DNA of 64,000 nucleotides from Candidatus Nitricoxidivorans perseverans (GTDB lineage: Bacteria > Pseudomonadota > Gammaproteobacteria > Burkholderiales > Rhodocyclaceae). The notes beneath the pieces were generated by a model that was not told the DNA's origin, did no database searches, and saw only the letters and a program-made list of their open reading frames with translations. The position numbers and the translations under genes are program-made. How positions within the stretch are numbered: the stretch's first letter is position 1; the number at the start of each line of letters is the position of its first letter. Shown piece after piece: positions 32,461 through 41,459 of the stretch. The DNA lies in NCBI GenBank assembly GCA_030246985.1, contig CP107246.1:124001-188000 (forward strand), written 5' to 3'.

Positions 32461-33054
32461 ATGAAGCAGAAATCAAACGCAGAGCTACTGGCATTGCTGG
32501 TGGGCAACGATACGGCCAAGGCGCTTGCATCCAGACCACTTGTTGAGATATTGGGATTCGCCAAACCCCGCCAGCAGCAGCTGTGCGAAGAAATGACTCC
32601 CTACGTCGTTCATCCCGCATTAGCCGCCGCCAAGGAACTGTTCACGCGATGTTTCAGTGAGCAGCTTTCAAATGGCGATCTCAGTCTTTCCTCACCGGCA
32701 GCGGTTCAGTCGTTCCTGTGCGCCCAAATTGGGCACTTGGAGCACGAGTCCTTCTGGTGCCTATGGTTGGATGCGCAAAATCGCCTGATCAAGGCGGAAG
32801 AGCTCTTTCGCGGGACCACCACTCAAACCAGCGTGTATCCGCGAGAGGTCGTGAAGCAGGCGATCGCGGTCAATGCGACTGGCGTGATCTTCGCCCACAA
32901 CCACCCGTCCGGATTCCCGGAACCATCGAGAGCCGACCAGACGCTAACAAATGCGTTGAAGACAGCTCTTGCGTTGGTCGATGTGAGAACGCTCGATCAT
33001 TTCGTCATCGCCGGCAATAAAGCGCTCTCTTTCAGCGAAAGGGGTTTGCTGTAA
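32461..33054 (+). CDS. radC: RadC-like JAB/MPN domain protein
   Basis: A 197-residue protein of the RadC family. The JAB metal site is complete: the distal Glu region, HNHPSGFPEPSRAD (HXH and Asp) and LDHFVIAGNKALSFSERG. RadC homologues are frequent on integrative elements; a DNA repair role was once claimed but their activity is unsettled. Start after GGAGG in leader 12. Confidence 0.85.
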   Translation: MKQKSNAELLALLVGNDTAKALASRPLVEILGFAKPRQQQLCEEMTPYVVHPALAAAKELFTRCFSEQLSNGDLSLSSPAAVQSFLCAQIGHLEHESFWCLWLDAQNRLIKAEELFRGTTTQTSVYPREVVKQAIAVNATGVIFAHNHPSGFPEPSRADQTLTNALKTALALVDVRTLDHFVIAGNKALSFSERGLL

Positions 33055-33100
33055 CTGCTGTATCGATTGATGGATCGACATTGTGATGTAGTCACTTAAC

Positions 33101-33162
33101 CCACCGGGGTGCTTTTGTCCCCAGTGGGGTCGGGGCCCCCGGTTTTCCTATGGAGGATCCCT
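33101..33162 (+). promoter_or_regulatory. structured leader 13
   Basis: Hairpin CCACCGGGG/CCCCAGTGG (33101-33109, 33119-33127; one mismatch). A weaker helix between GGGGCC (33132-33137) and GGATCCC (33154-33160) could cover the region between the ribosome site and the GTG start. Confidence 0.5.
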
Positions 33163-34572
33163 GTGAAATCATACGAAGTAACCAAGATCGGCCAACATCG
33201 CGGGAAACCGAGATTGTGGCTGGAAGGCAGCAAGGCGCTACTCGGCGGTTTTTTGCCGGGGAAGCGCTTTGAGGCAAAGAAGGATCTCGACAAGCAAATG
33301 CTGACGCTCGAACTGTCGGACTCGGGCTGCCGTATTGTCTCGCGCAAGCTCAAGGGCGAACGCGAGCTACCGGTGATTGACATCAACAGCGGAGAACTGC
33401 TGTCCGTGTTCGATGGGATCGAGGCGGTTCGAGTGGTTGTTCAGGATGGCAAGATATTTATCCTGCCGTTGGCCACAGAAATTGCGGTCAAGGAACGACT
33501 CGGACGACTCAAGGCAAAGCTGGACTCAGGCACGCCGATCCTGGTGGGCTCCCTCTCGCATGGGGGCGGGGTGTTGTCGCATGCCATTCATGCCGGACTG
33601 AACGAGGCCGGTTTGGAAGCGAAGCTTGCATTTGCCAATGAGATACGGGAAGAGCTACTCGAGCAGGCATCGGAAATGAATGAGGCCTGGGATGGCGAAA
33701 CCTTGCCCCTGGCTGCGCCGATGCAGGAACTGGCATTCGACACATGGGCGATGAATCAGCTGCCCAAGGTCGAGGTGCTGGAAGCAGGTCTGCCGTGCAG
33801 CGGAGCATCAGTTGCCGGACGAGCCAAACGTGGTCTGGAACACCCGGAAGCCCATCCCGATGTCGGGCATCTGGTGGTGCCATTCCTGGCCATCATCGCT
33901 AAGGTACAGCCGGCCGTTATCCTTCTGGAAAACGTCAAGCAATACCTCACGTCGGCCTCGATGTGCATCCTGCGTAATCAACTACGCGACTTCGGCTACG
34001 ACCTTTACGAGGAAGTGCTGCAGGCTGCAGAATGGAACGCGCTGGAGCACAGGGAACGAATGTGCATGGTGGCAGTCACCCGAGGTCTTGCCTTCGATTT
34101 CGCAGGGCTGGTACGGCCGGACAGAAGGGAACAGCGGATTGCTGAAATCCTCGATCCCGTTCCGGAAGATGCCTCCTGCTGGAGTCGCATGGAAGGGTTG
34201 AAGGCGAAACAGGATCGTGACAAGGCCGAAGGTAAAGGCTTTGCCATGCAGATCGTGACACCGTTTGACACCAAGTGTCCGACGATCACGAAGGGCTATG
34301 CGAAGGTCAGATCGACCGACCCGAAGCTCCAGCATCCCAGCAATCCGGATCTGCTACGCCAGTTCACGCCGGCAGAGCATGCAAGGATCAAGGGAATCCC
34401 GGAGAGGGTTGTGAGCGGTCTTTCGGCAACCCTTGCGCATGAGCTACTTGGCCAGTCGATCTGCTACGAGCCTTTCCGGGCTGTGGGCAGGCTGATTGGA
34501 CAGGTAATGAAGGCCTGTGGTCATGCCATGACAACTCCAGCATCAACTTATCGAGCTGCGGTTGCTGGCTGA
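33163..34572 (+). CDS. C5-cytosine DNA methyltransferase
   Basis: A 469-residue methylase with a GTG start 6 nt after GGAGG. Motif IV with the catalytic Cys is GLPCSGASVAG, motif VI LLENVKQYL and motif VIII ALEHRERMCMVAV. The cofactor-binding motif I is unusual (GSLSHGGGVLSHAIHAGL rather than FXGXGG). About 130 residues precede the core with no recognised domain. It probably protects the element's DNA. No restriction enzyme gene is adjacent. A strong terminator follows and closes the array. Confidence 0.82.
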   Translation: MKSYEVTKIGQHRGKPRLWLEGSKALLGGFLPGKRFEAKKDLDKQMLTLELSDSGCRIVSRKLKGERELPVIDINSGELLSVFDGIEAVRVVVQDGKIFILPLATEIAVKERLGRLKAKLDSGTPILVGSLSHGGGVLSHAIHAGLNEAGLEAKLAFANEIREELLEQASEMNEAWDGETLPLAAPMQELAFDTWAMNQLPKVEVLEAGLPCSGASVAGRAKRGLEHPEAHPDVGHLVVPFLAIIAKVQPAVILLENVKQYLTSASMCILRNQLRDFGYDLYEEVLQAAEWNALEHRERMCMVAVTRGLAFDFAGLVRPDRREQRIAEILDPVPEDASCWSRMEGLKAKQDRDKAEGKGFAMQIVTPFDTKCPTITKGYAKVRSTDPKLQHPSNPDLLRQFTPAEHARIKGIPERVVSGLSATLAHELLGQSICYEPFRAVGRLIGQVMKACGHAMTTPASTYRAAVAG

Positions 34573-34593
34573 TCTAGGCGGATTTAATAGCAC

Positions 34594-34632
34594 GCCCGGT
34601 TTCCTCTTTACCAGAGGAGCCGGGCTTTTTTA
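34594..34632 (+). terminator. strong rho-independent terminator
   Basis: GCCCGG and CCTCT pair with AGAGG and CCGGGC around a TTACC loop, followed by a run of Ts. It ends the leading-region array. Unlike the other five, no overlapping second hairpin or pseudoknot follows. Confidence 0.85.
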
Positions 34633-34746
34633 TTGGTTACACGGGCTGAGTCTATCCACACCTGCCAGCCTATCCTCCGCACAGGTTCAATGGAAGGTAA
34701 CACAGTAGACCAGTCCATCAAGGTCAGTACTCGCGGGCCGCTGGTC

Positions 34747-34802
34747 GGCCGAAGCTGCCGCTGGTATTTGAATGGTAGGTGGCAGGTTTAGGTTTACCTG
34801 CC
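34747..34802 (+). promoter_or_regulatory. czc upstream region with inverted repeat and weak repeat copy
   Basis: GGCAGGT (34781-34787) and ACCTGCC (34796-34802) form a 7-bp inverted repeat, a possible operator. The stretch 34747-34790 partly matches the 45-nt repeat found at 11596 and 43276 (GGCCG, GCCG, GGCAGGTTT). Confidence 0.4.
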
Positions 34803-34856
34803 GACCTTGCCAAACAGCTCGCCGGCTATTCCCGACGTTTCTGGTATGATTTCCAA

Positions 34857-35210
34857 ATGCGTCGTCTGTTCGCCATTTTCCTGTTGGTTCTTCTGCCGCT
34901 CCAGCTTAGTTGGGCAGCGGTGGGGGTTTATTGCCAGCATGAGACGGGCGCCGCCGCCAAGCACCTCGGCCATCACGATCACCAGCACAAGACCGATGCC
35001 AGCCATGGCGACCAAGCCGATCCAAAAACATCCGGTGGCATCGACAATGACTGCGGTGCCTGCCATGCCAGTTGTTGTGTGGCAATCTTCGGTGAAATCC
35101 AGGTTTCAGCCCCAACGGATACGTCAACGGACGTCGTTGATTATCGGCATAGCCTGAACACTTCGCCGCATTACCAGCCCGAACGTCCGAACTGGGCGCC
35201 CCTCGCCTGA
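34857..35210 (+). CDS. czcI: CzcI-like periplasmic metal-resistance protein
   Basis: A 117-residue secreted protein (signal MRRLFAIFLLVLLPLQLSWA). It has His-rich HLGHHDHQHKTDASHGD and Cys in DCGACHASCC, as in CzcI, the small protein that opens czc operons and influences their induction. TGGTATGAT at 34842-34850 fits an extended -10; if used, transcription would begin at or next to the ATG. The start was chosen at the signal peptide; the frame extends further upstream. Confidence 0.75.
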   Translation: MRRLFAIFLLVLLPLQLSWAAVGVYCQHETGAAAKHLGHHDHQHKTDASHGDQADPKTSGGIDNDCGACHASCCVAIFGEIQVSAPTDTSTDVVDYRHSLNTSPHYQPERPNWAPLA

Positions 35211-35343
35211 TCGGCGAGGCGGGTAATTCTTTCCCCCTGTATTCGCAGGTAACGTGACGGTCTGATCCGTTCGTTGCATGCCGACCCAACCGGGTCGCGC
35301 CTCGCCGATTCCCCCTGTGTGCCTTTCATCACTGGAGAATCGG

Positions 35344-36618
35344 ATGTATCGGAAATATCCCTATCGCTGGCTGCGTCGAACCCTCTGCCTTGCCATCGGC
35401 AGCCTGTTGGCGGCCGGCAATTTATGGGCGCAATCCGCGCCACTTACGCTCAAACAGGCATTCGAGGCGGCGTGGTCACGCCAGCCCGAAGCGCAGTCGC
35501 TGACAGCACGCCGCGAGGCCGCCGAAGCGCGCCGGCAAATCGCCGACAGTTGGACGGCCGAGCCGCCGGCGCTTGAGCTTTCCGCCAAGACGGACCAACT
35601 CGACAGCAATCAAGGCAGCCGCGAATACGTCGTGGGAATCGCCTTGCCTTTATGGCTACCCGGCGAGCGTTCGCGCACGGCGACACTGGCCGATGCCGAA
35701 GCCAAGGCAACCGCCAGCCGTGCCCTGGCCGCCCAATTGCGTATTGCCGCTGCCGTGCGCGAAGCCTGGTGGGTCTGGCAGCGGGCGCGCATCGAACAGG
35801 GGCTTGCACAAGCACGATGGGACAGCGCCCGGCAGTTGGCCACGGATGTGGCCCGGCGCGTGGCAGCCGGTGATCTTGCCCGCGCCGACCAGCATCAGGC
35901 GGCCAGCGTGGCAGCGGGTGCCGAGCTGGCCAAGGCCGAAGCCGACGCGGCTTTGGCGACGGCGACACAACAACTGCGCGCCTTGATCGGCATAGTGCCG
36001 GGGGTGCCGGGATCGCCGGGGGCTGAAACTTCAGTAGCCGGCGAGCCAGCACCGGCCGTGCCCGCCGATTTTGCCGCGCTGGATGCCGCGCATCCGGCCG
36101 TCGTCGAACTGCTCGACCGTGCCGAAGTTGCCCGCCGGGGCGCGGAACTGGCGGAAGTCCAGACGCGCGCGAACCCGGAATTGACGCTCGCGGCGACGCG
36201 CGACCGGGGTATATCCGGCGATCCCTACCAGCAGACGGTGACTGTCGGCATCCGCTTCCCGTTCGGCTCGGACAGCCGTAACCGCGCCAAGGCGGGCCTG
36301 GCCCGCGCCGAGGCCATCGAAGCCGCCGGACAGTGGCAACTGGAACGCGATCGGCTGATCGCCGATCTGGAGGCGGCGCGCGTGCGCGTCGAGTCTGCCC
36401 GAACGCAATTCGCCGCCGCCGACAAGCGCGCGCAACTGGCGCGCGAATCGAGAGGATTTTTCGAGAAATCTTTCCGCCTGGGTGAAAGTGATCTGCCGAC
36501 GCGCTTGCGTATCGAGCTCGAAGCCGCCGACGCCGAACGCCAAGCCGCGCGCGTGCGCATCGATCTGGCGGCGGCCGTTTCCCTTTTGCGTCAGGCCCTC
36601 GGTTTGCTCCCCGAATAA
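35344..36618 (+). CDS. czcC: CzcC-like outer-membrane efflux protein
   Basis: A 424-residue TolC-superfamily channel with a signal peptide ending LWAQSAP. Ala-rich amphipathic helices of two repeats (LTLKQAFEAAWSRQPEAQ near the start; ELTLAATRDRGISGDPY in the second half) are typical. It forms the outer-membrane duct for the CzcBA pump. GGAG lies before the ATG at 35344; longer frames upstream have no signal peptide. Confidence 0.9.
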   Translation: MYRKYPYRWLRRTLCLAIGSLLAAGNLWAQSAPLTLKQAFEAAWSRQPEAQSLTARREAAEARRQIADSWTAEPPALELSAKTDQLDSNQGSREYVVGIALPLWLPGERSRTATLADAEAKATASRALAAQLRIAAAVREAWWVWQRARIEQGLAQARWDSARQLATDVARRVAAGDLARADQHQAASVAAGAELAKAEADAALATATQQLRALIGIVPGVPGSPGAETSVAGEPAPAVPADFAALDAAHPAVVELLDRAEVARRGAELAEVQTRANPELTLAATRDRGISGDPYQQTVTVGIRFPFGSDSRNRAKAGLARAEAIEAAGQWQLERDRLIADLEAARVRVESARTQFAAADKRAQLARESRGFFEKSFRLGESDLPTRLRIELEAADAERQAARVRIDLAAAVSLLRQALGLLPE

Positions 36619-36635
36619 CGATAAGGAATCCAAGC

Positions 36636-37196
36636 ATGAACCGTTTCAAGAAATCATTACTCGCCCTGATGGGGGCGGCTTGTCTCGCGCTACTGATGAC
36701 CACGGCATGGGCAGGCGAAGGACACGATCACGGCGCGGCCCCGGCCGCTGCCGCTGGCCAGGCCTTGCCGCGTTTCGCGGCGGTATCCGATCTGTTCGAA
36801 CTGGTTGGCGTGGTCAATGGCAAGCAGATCACGCTCTATCTGGATCACTTCGCCGATGGCAGTCCGGTCAAGGATGCCAAGCTGGAGTTGGAATTGGGCG
36901 GTATCAAGGTGCCCGTTGAGTCTCATTCCGAAGGCGAATTCGAGGCGACCTTGGCGCAGGAACTCAAACCCGGCGTCATCGCCGTTGCCGCGACGGTGAT
37001 GGCCGGCGCGGAAAGCGATCTGCTGGCCGGGGAGCTTGATCTGCACGGTGAAACCGCCGTCGCTGAAGCCCATCGCCACGACTGGAAGGAATACCTCACC
37101 TGGAGCGTTGCCGGACTGGCGGGGCTGGCGCTATTGATCGCCATCGCGCGCCGTCTGCGCGCTTCACGTCCCAATATGACCGGAGGTGCCGCATGA
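36636..37196 (+). CDS. periplasmic His-rich protein with C-terminal anchor, czc accessory
   Basis: A 186-residue protein: signal peptide to TTAWA, mature start GEGHDHGAAPAAAA, a beta-rich middle (about residues 50-140) and a C-terminal membrane helix (LAGLALLIAIARRL). The GHDHG head is almost the same as that of CzcB, encoded next. It sits between czcC and czcB and overlaps czcB by 4 nt. A metal-relay or donor role is inferred. Proteins like this occur in some czc operons without a settled name. Confidence 0.65.
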   Translation: MNRFKKSLLALMGAACLALLMTTAWAGEGHDHGAAPAAAAGQALPRFAAVSDLFELVGVVNGKQITLYLDHFADGSPVKDAKLELELGGIKVPVESHSEGEFEATLAQELKPGVIAVAATVMAGAESDLLAGELDLHGETAVAEAHRHDWKEYLTWSVAGLAGLALLIAIARRLRASRPNMTGGAA

Positions 37197-38302
37197 ACCC
37201 GCGCAAACTGATTTCCGCCGCGAGCTTCGCGCTTGCGCTTATCGCTGCCCCCGTCTGGGCGGGTGACGGCCACGACCACGGCGATGCGCCGCCTGCGGCC
37301 AACGGCAATGGCCCGCAACGACTGCCGGATGGCAGCGTCTTTCTGCCCAAACCGGCGCAGCGTCAGATCGGCGTGCGCACCCTGCTCGTCGAGGCCGGCG
37401 AACTGCCGCGCACCATCGAACTGGCCGGCAAGACAGTCATGGACCCGAATGCCGGTGGCAAGGTGCAGGCGATGGTTGCGGGACGGCTGGAAGCCGGCCC
37501 CCGTGGATTCCCAAACATTGGGCAAAGTGTGCGCAAGGGCGATGTGCTGGCGTATGTCGTGCCGTCGAGCGATTCGATTGAACGCGCGAATCAGGCCGCT
37601 TTGCTGGCGGAACTGCGCGCGGCGCGCGGCCTCGCCGAAAAGCGGCTGGCACGTTTGAAGGAACTTGCCGATACGATACCGAGGAAGGAGATCGAGGCCG
37701 CCGAAAGCGAGCTGGCCAGCCTGGCCGGGCGCATGGCCGCCGTCGGCGGCGGCTTGAGCAACCGCGATGCGCTGCTTGCCCCGGTGGCGGGGGTGATTGC
37801 GTCGAGCAATGCGGTCGCGGGTCAGGTGGTAGATGCGCGCGAACTGGTGTTCGAGGTCGTCGATCCGCAACGATTGCACATCGAGGCGCTGGCCTACGAT
37901 GCCGAGCTGGCCGCCGATGTCGCGGCCGCCAGCATTGCCGTCGGCCGCGAGAACGTGCCGCTGGTCTTCATCGGCGCCGCGCGCAGTCTGCGCGAGCAGG
38001 CGCTGCCGCTGCTGTTCCGCAGCGAAGGGGTATTGTTGGGCCGCCTCGCGGTGGGGCAAGCGGTGAAAGTATTCGTGCAGACGCGCAGCAAGGCGCAGGG
38101 CATCCGCGTGCCGGCGGCAGCGCTGGCGAAAAACCCGGCGAACCAGACCATCGTCTGGGTCAAGACGGCGCCGGAGCGCTTCGAACCGCGCACGATCACG
38201 GTCGAGCCGCTGGACGGCGCGCATGTGGCGGCGACAGCCGGCCTGCAGGCGGGAGACCGGGTCGTCACGCAGGGCGCCAGTCTGGTCAATCAGGTGCGCT
38301 GA
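37193..38302 (+). CDS. czcB: CzcB-like membrane-fusion protein
   Basis: A 369-residue periplasmic adaptor of the RND pump. The signal peptide ends VWAGDGHDHGDAPP, giving a His-rich metal-binding N-terminus. Family parts: the lipoyl halves (VQAMVAGRLEAGPRG and ALLAPVAGVIASSNAVAGQV), a short hairpin (ALLAELRAARGLAEKRLARL) and a barrel domain. It links CzcA to CzcC. The gene overlaps the previous one (ATGA) and ends 1 nt before czcA. Confidence 0.9.
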   Translation: MNPRKLISAASFALALIAAPVWAGDGHDHGDAPPAANGNGPQRLPDGSVFLPKPAQRQIGVRTLLVEAGELPRTIELAGKTVMDPNAGGKVQAMVAGRLEAGPRGFPNIGQSVRKGDVLAYVVPSSDSIERANQAALLAELRAARGLAEKRLARLKELADTIPRKEIEAAESELASLAGRMAAVGGGLSNRDALLAPVAGVIASSNAVAGQVVDARELVFEVVDPQRLHIEALAYDAELAADVAAASIAVGRENVPLVFIGAARSLREQALPLLFRSEGVLLGRLAVGQAVKVFVQTRSKAQGIRVPAAALAKNPANQTIVWVKTAPERFEPRTITVEPLDGAHVAATAGLQAGDRVVTQGASLVNQVR

Positions 38303-38303
38303 C

Positions 38304-41300
38304 ATGTTCAAGCAGCTACTCGACAACAGCCTCGCCAATCGCCTGCTGGTCATCATCGCCAGCCTGGTACTGATGGCCTACGGGGCATTCACGCTGACGC
38401 GCACGCCGGTGGACGTTTTTCCCGACCTCAACAAGCCGACGGTGACGATCATGACCGAAGCCGGCGGCATGGCCGCCGAGGAGGTGGAACAACTCATCAC
38501 CTTCCCGCTGGAAACGACGATGAACGGTTTGCCCGGCGTGGGCAGCGTGCGTTCCATTTCCAGCGCAGGACTGTCTTTTGTCTATGTCACCTTCGACTGG
38601 AGCACGGAGATTTTCCGGGCGCGACAGATGGTGTCGGAACGCCTGTCCTCTATGGAAGAAGGCTTGCCGGAAGGCGTGGTGCCGCGCATGGGGCCAATCA
38701 GCTCGGTGATGGGCGAAATCATGCAGATCGCCATTCCCATCGACACGGCGAAAATTTCGCCGATGGCGGTGCGCGAATACGCCGATTGGGTACTGCGACC
38801 GCGCCTGATGGCGATTGCCGGCGTTGCCCAGGTCATCCCCATCGGTGGCGAGGTGCGCCAGTTCCAGGTGCAGCCCGATACCGCGCGCATGGCCGAACTG
38901 GGGATTGCGCATGAGCAGCTGGAAGCGGCGTTGAAAGGCTATTCGTCGAACACTTCCGGCGGCTTCCTGGAACTCAACGGACGGGAGTACCTGATCCGCA
39001 ACCTTGGCCGCACCTCGCGCCTCGACGACTTGAAGAACCTGGCGCTGACGGCGCGCAACGGTCAACCCCTCCTGCTGCGCCAGATCGCCGAGGTGACTTT
39101 TGCGCCGGCCTTGAAGCGCGGCGATGCCGGTTTCGAGGGCAAGCCGGCGGTGATTCTCGGCATCCAGAAGCAACCGACGGCGGACACGATCCAGCTCACA
39201 AATGCCATCGAGAACGCTCTGGGCGATCTGAAAAAGTCCCTGCCGGCCGGCATGGAAGCGCCTAAGGTCACCTTTCGGCAGGCGAGTTTCATCGAAGCAT
39301 CCATCACCACGCTGCAAGGCAAGCTGATTGGCGCTTCCGTGTTCGTGGCGGCCATCCTGTTTTTCTTCCTGGGCACCTTGCGTCCCACGGTGATTGCCCT
39401 GACGGCGATTCCCGTGTCGATCTTCATGACGGCGCTGGTGTTCCAGTATTTCGGCATGTCGATCAACACCATGACCTTGGGCGGTCTTGCCATCGCCATC
39501 GGCGGGTTGGTCGACGATGCCGTGGTCGGCGTCGAGAACGTGCTGCGCCGCCTGAAGGAAGACCGCGTCAAACATCCGGAGCATCGGCTACATCCGTTGA
39601 CGCTGGTGGCGCATGCAACGATGGAAGTGCGATCGGCCATTCTTTACGCGACGATCATCATCGTGCTGGTGTTCCTGCCGCTGTTCGCCTTGCCGGGCAT
39701 GGAGGGCCGATTGTTCGTGCCGCTGGGGATCGCTTTCATCGTGTCGACGCTGGCCTCGCTGGTGGTCTCGGTAACGATCACGCCGGTGCTGTCGTTCTAC
39801 CTGTTGCCGCGCATGAAGTCGCTCGATCACGGCGACACGAAGCTACTGGCCTGGCTGAAAGCGCGTTACCGGAACCATCTGCAAGTCGTGCTGAACCGTC
39901 CACGGCGAGCGATTGCCGCCGGTGCGCTGGCGGTGCTGGTGGCGGTGGCGGCGGTGCCTTTCTTTCCCACGACCTTCCTGCCGCCCTTCAACGAGGGCAC
40001 TTTGTTGATCGGCTTGCGCCTCAATCCCGGCGTAACGCTGGCGGAATCGTCGGCGCTGGCGCGACAGGCCGAAATGCTAGTGGCGCAGGTGCCGGAAGTG
40101 ACGCACGTCGGCCGGCGCAGCGGTCGTGCCGAACTCGACGAACATGCCGAAGGCGTGCATGTGAGCGAGCTCGATGTCGGCATCAAACCGGCGGCCGAGC
40201 TGACCCGCTCGCTGGACGAAATCAAGGCCGACCTGCGCGCGCGCCTGGGCAACCTGCCCGGCGCCATCGAAATCGGCCAGCCGATTTCCCATCGCATCGA
40301 CCACATGCTTTCCGGTGTGCGTTCGCAGGTCGCCATCAAGGTTTTCGGGGAAGACCTGGACACCTTGCGCGGCCAAGCCGAGGCGCTGCGGGCGAAGCTC
40401 GCCACCATTCCCGGCCTGGCCGATCTGGCCGTCGAAAAGCAAGTGCTGGCGCCACAGATCAAGGTGCGCATCGACTACGCGGCCGCCGCGCAGTACGGCA
40501 TCCCGGCGCCGCAGATTCTGGCCACCCTGCAAAGCCTGGTCGAAGGCGAGAAGGTGACGCAGATCGTCGAAGGCAACCGCCGCTTTGCGCTGGTGGTGCG
40601 CCTGCCGGAGTCGGCGCGTTCCGTGGAGGGCCTGGGGCGGATTCTGCTGGAGACGCCCAACGGCCGGATTCCCTTGTCGCGGATCGCCACTATCGAGGAC
40701 AGCGACGGCCCCAACCAGATCAGCCGCGACGACGGCAAACGCCGCATCGTGCTATCCGCCAACGCACAGGGCCGGGCTTTATCCGAAATCGTCGCGGAGA
40801 TTCGCCAGGTGGTCAGCGAAACCCCGTTGCCCGAGGGCTATTTCGTCACGCTGGGCGGACAGTTTCAGGCGCAGGAAGAAGCCTCGCGGCTGGTGGGCCT
40901 GCTGTCTATCGTCTCGCTGGTGCTGATGTTCGTGGTGCTGTTCAGCCGTTACAAGTCGGTCACTCTGTCCGTTTTGATCATGGCCAACATTCCGCTGGCG
41001 TTGGTCGGTGCAGTCATTGGCTTGTGGATTTCCGGGCAACCGCTGTCGGTGGCCGCCCTGGTCGGCTTCATTACGCTGGCCGGTATTTCCGTGCGTAACG
41101 GCATTCTCAAGGTCAGCCATTACATCAACCTGATGCGCATGGAAGGCGAGAACTTCGACCACAAGATGATCCTGCGCGGCTCCCTGGAACGGCTCGCGCC
41201 GGTGCTGATGACGGCGCTGGTTACCGCCTTTGCGCTGGCACCGCTGCTGTTCGAAGCCGAGCAGCCCGGCACCGAAATCCTTCACCCGGTCGCCGTCGTC

Positions 41301-41423
41301 ATTTTCTCCGGGCTGATCAGCTCGACGCTGCTGGATACCTTCCTGACCCCCGCGCTGTTCTGGATGTTCGGCCGCCAGGATGCCGAACGCCTGATGTCGG
41401 ACAAGGATGCCGAGGCACTTTGA
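38304..41423 (+). CDS. czcA: CzcA-like HME-RND heavy-metal efflux pump
   Basis: A 1039-residue inner-membrane proton/metal antiporter with twelve helices and two large periplasmic loops. RND landmarks: RTPVDVFPDLNKPTVTI, VEQLITFPLETTMNGLPGV, and helix IV AIGGLVDDAVVGVENV with the two adjacent Asp and a Glu of the proton path. This helix-IV pattern differs from the CzcA type (DFGXXVDGAVV) and CusA, so the metal range cannot be read off safely. Cobalt, zinc or cadmium is the likely range given the operon. ATG at 38304, 1 nt after czcB. Confidence 0.9.
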   Translation: MFKQLLDNSLANRLLVIIASLVLMAYGAFTLTRTPVDVFPDLNKPTVTIMTEAGGMAAEEVEQLITFPLETTMNGLPGVGSVRSISSAGLSFVYVTFDWSTEIFRARQMVSERLSSMEEGLPEGVVPRMGPISSVMGEIMQIAIPIDTAKISPMAVREYADWVLRPRLMAIAGVAQVIPIGGEVRQFQVQPDTARMAELGIAHEQLEAALKGYSSNTSGGFLELNGREYLIRNLGRTSRLDDLKNLALTARNGQPLLLRQIAEVTFAPALKRGDAGFEGKPAVILGIQKQPTADTIQLTNAIENALGDLKKSLPAGMEAPKVTFRQASFIEASITTLQGKLIGASVFVAAILFFFLGTLRPTVIALTAIPVSIFMTALVFQYFGMSINTMTLGGLAIAIGGLVDDAVVGVENVLRRLKEDRVKHPEHRLHPLTLVAHATMEVRSAILYATIIIVLVFLPLFALPGMEGRLFVPLGIAFIVSTLASLVVSVTITPVLSFYLLPRMKSLDHGDTKLLAWLKARYRNHLQVVLNRPRRAIAAGALAVLVAVAAVPFFPTTFLPPFNEGTLLIGLRLNPGVTLAESSALARQAEMLVAQVPEVTHVGRRSGRAELDEHAEGVHVSELDVGIKPAAELTRSLDEIKADLRARLGNLPGAIEIGQPISHRIDHMLSGVRSQVAIKVFGEDLDTLRGQAEALRAKLATIPGLADLAVEKQVLAPQIKVRIDYAAAAQYGIPAPQILATLQSLVEGEKVTQIVEGNRRFALVVRLPESARSVEGLGRILLETPNGRIPLSRIATIEDSDGPNQISRDDGKRRIVLSANAQGRALSEIVAEIRQVVSETPLPEGYFVTLGGQFQAQEEASRLVGLLSIVSLVLMFVVLFSRYKSVTLSVLIMANIPLALVGAVIGLWISGQPLSVAALVGFITLAGISVRNGILKVSHYINLMRMEGENFDHKMILRGSLERLAPVLMTALVTAFALAPLLFEAEQPGTEILHPVAVVIFSGLISSTLLDTFLTPALFWMFGRQDAERLMSDKDAEAL

Positions 41424-41459
41424 TTTTTTTACTTCTACGAAAGCGAAAGGAAACCACGC

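Noticed and set aside
38316-39584. 422-residue minus-strand frame opposite czcA
   Set aside because: His/Arg/Gln-rich shadow typical of the antisense of GC-rich membrane protein genes.
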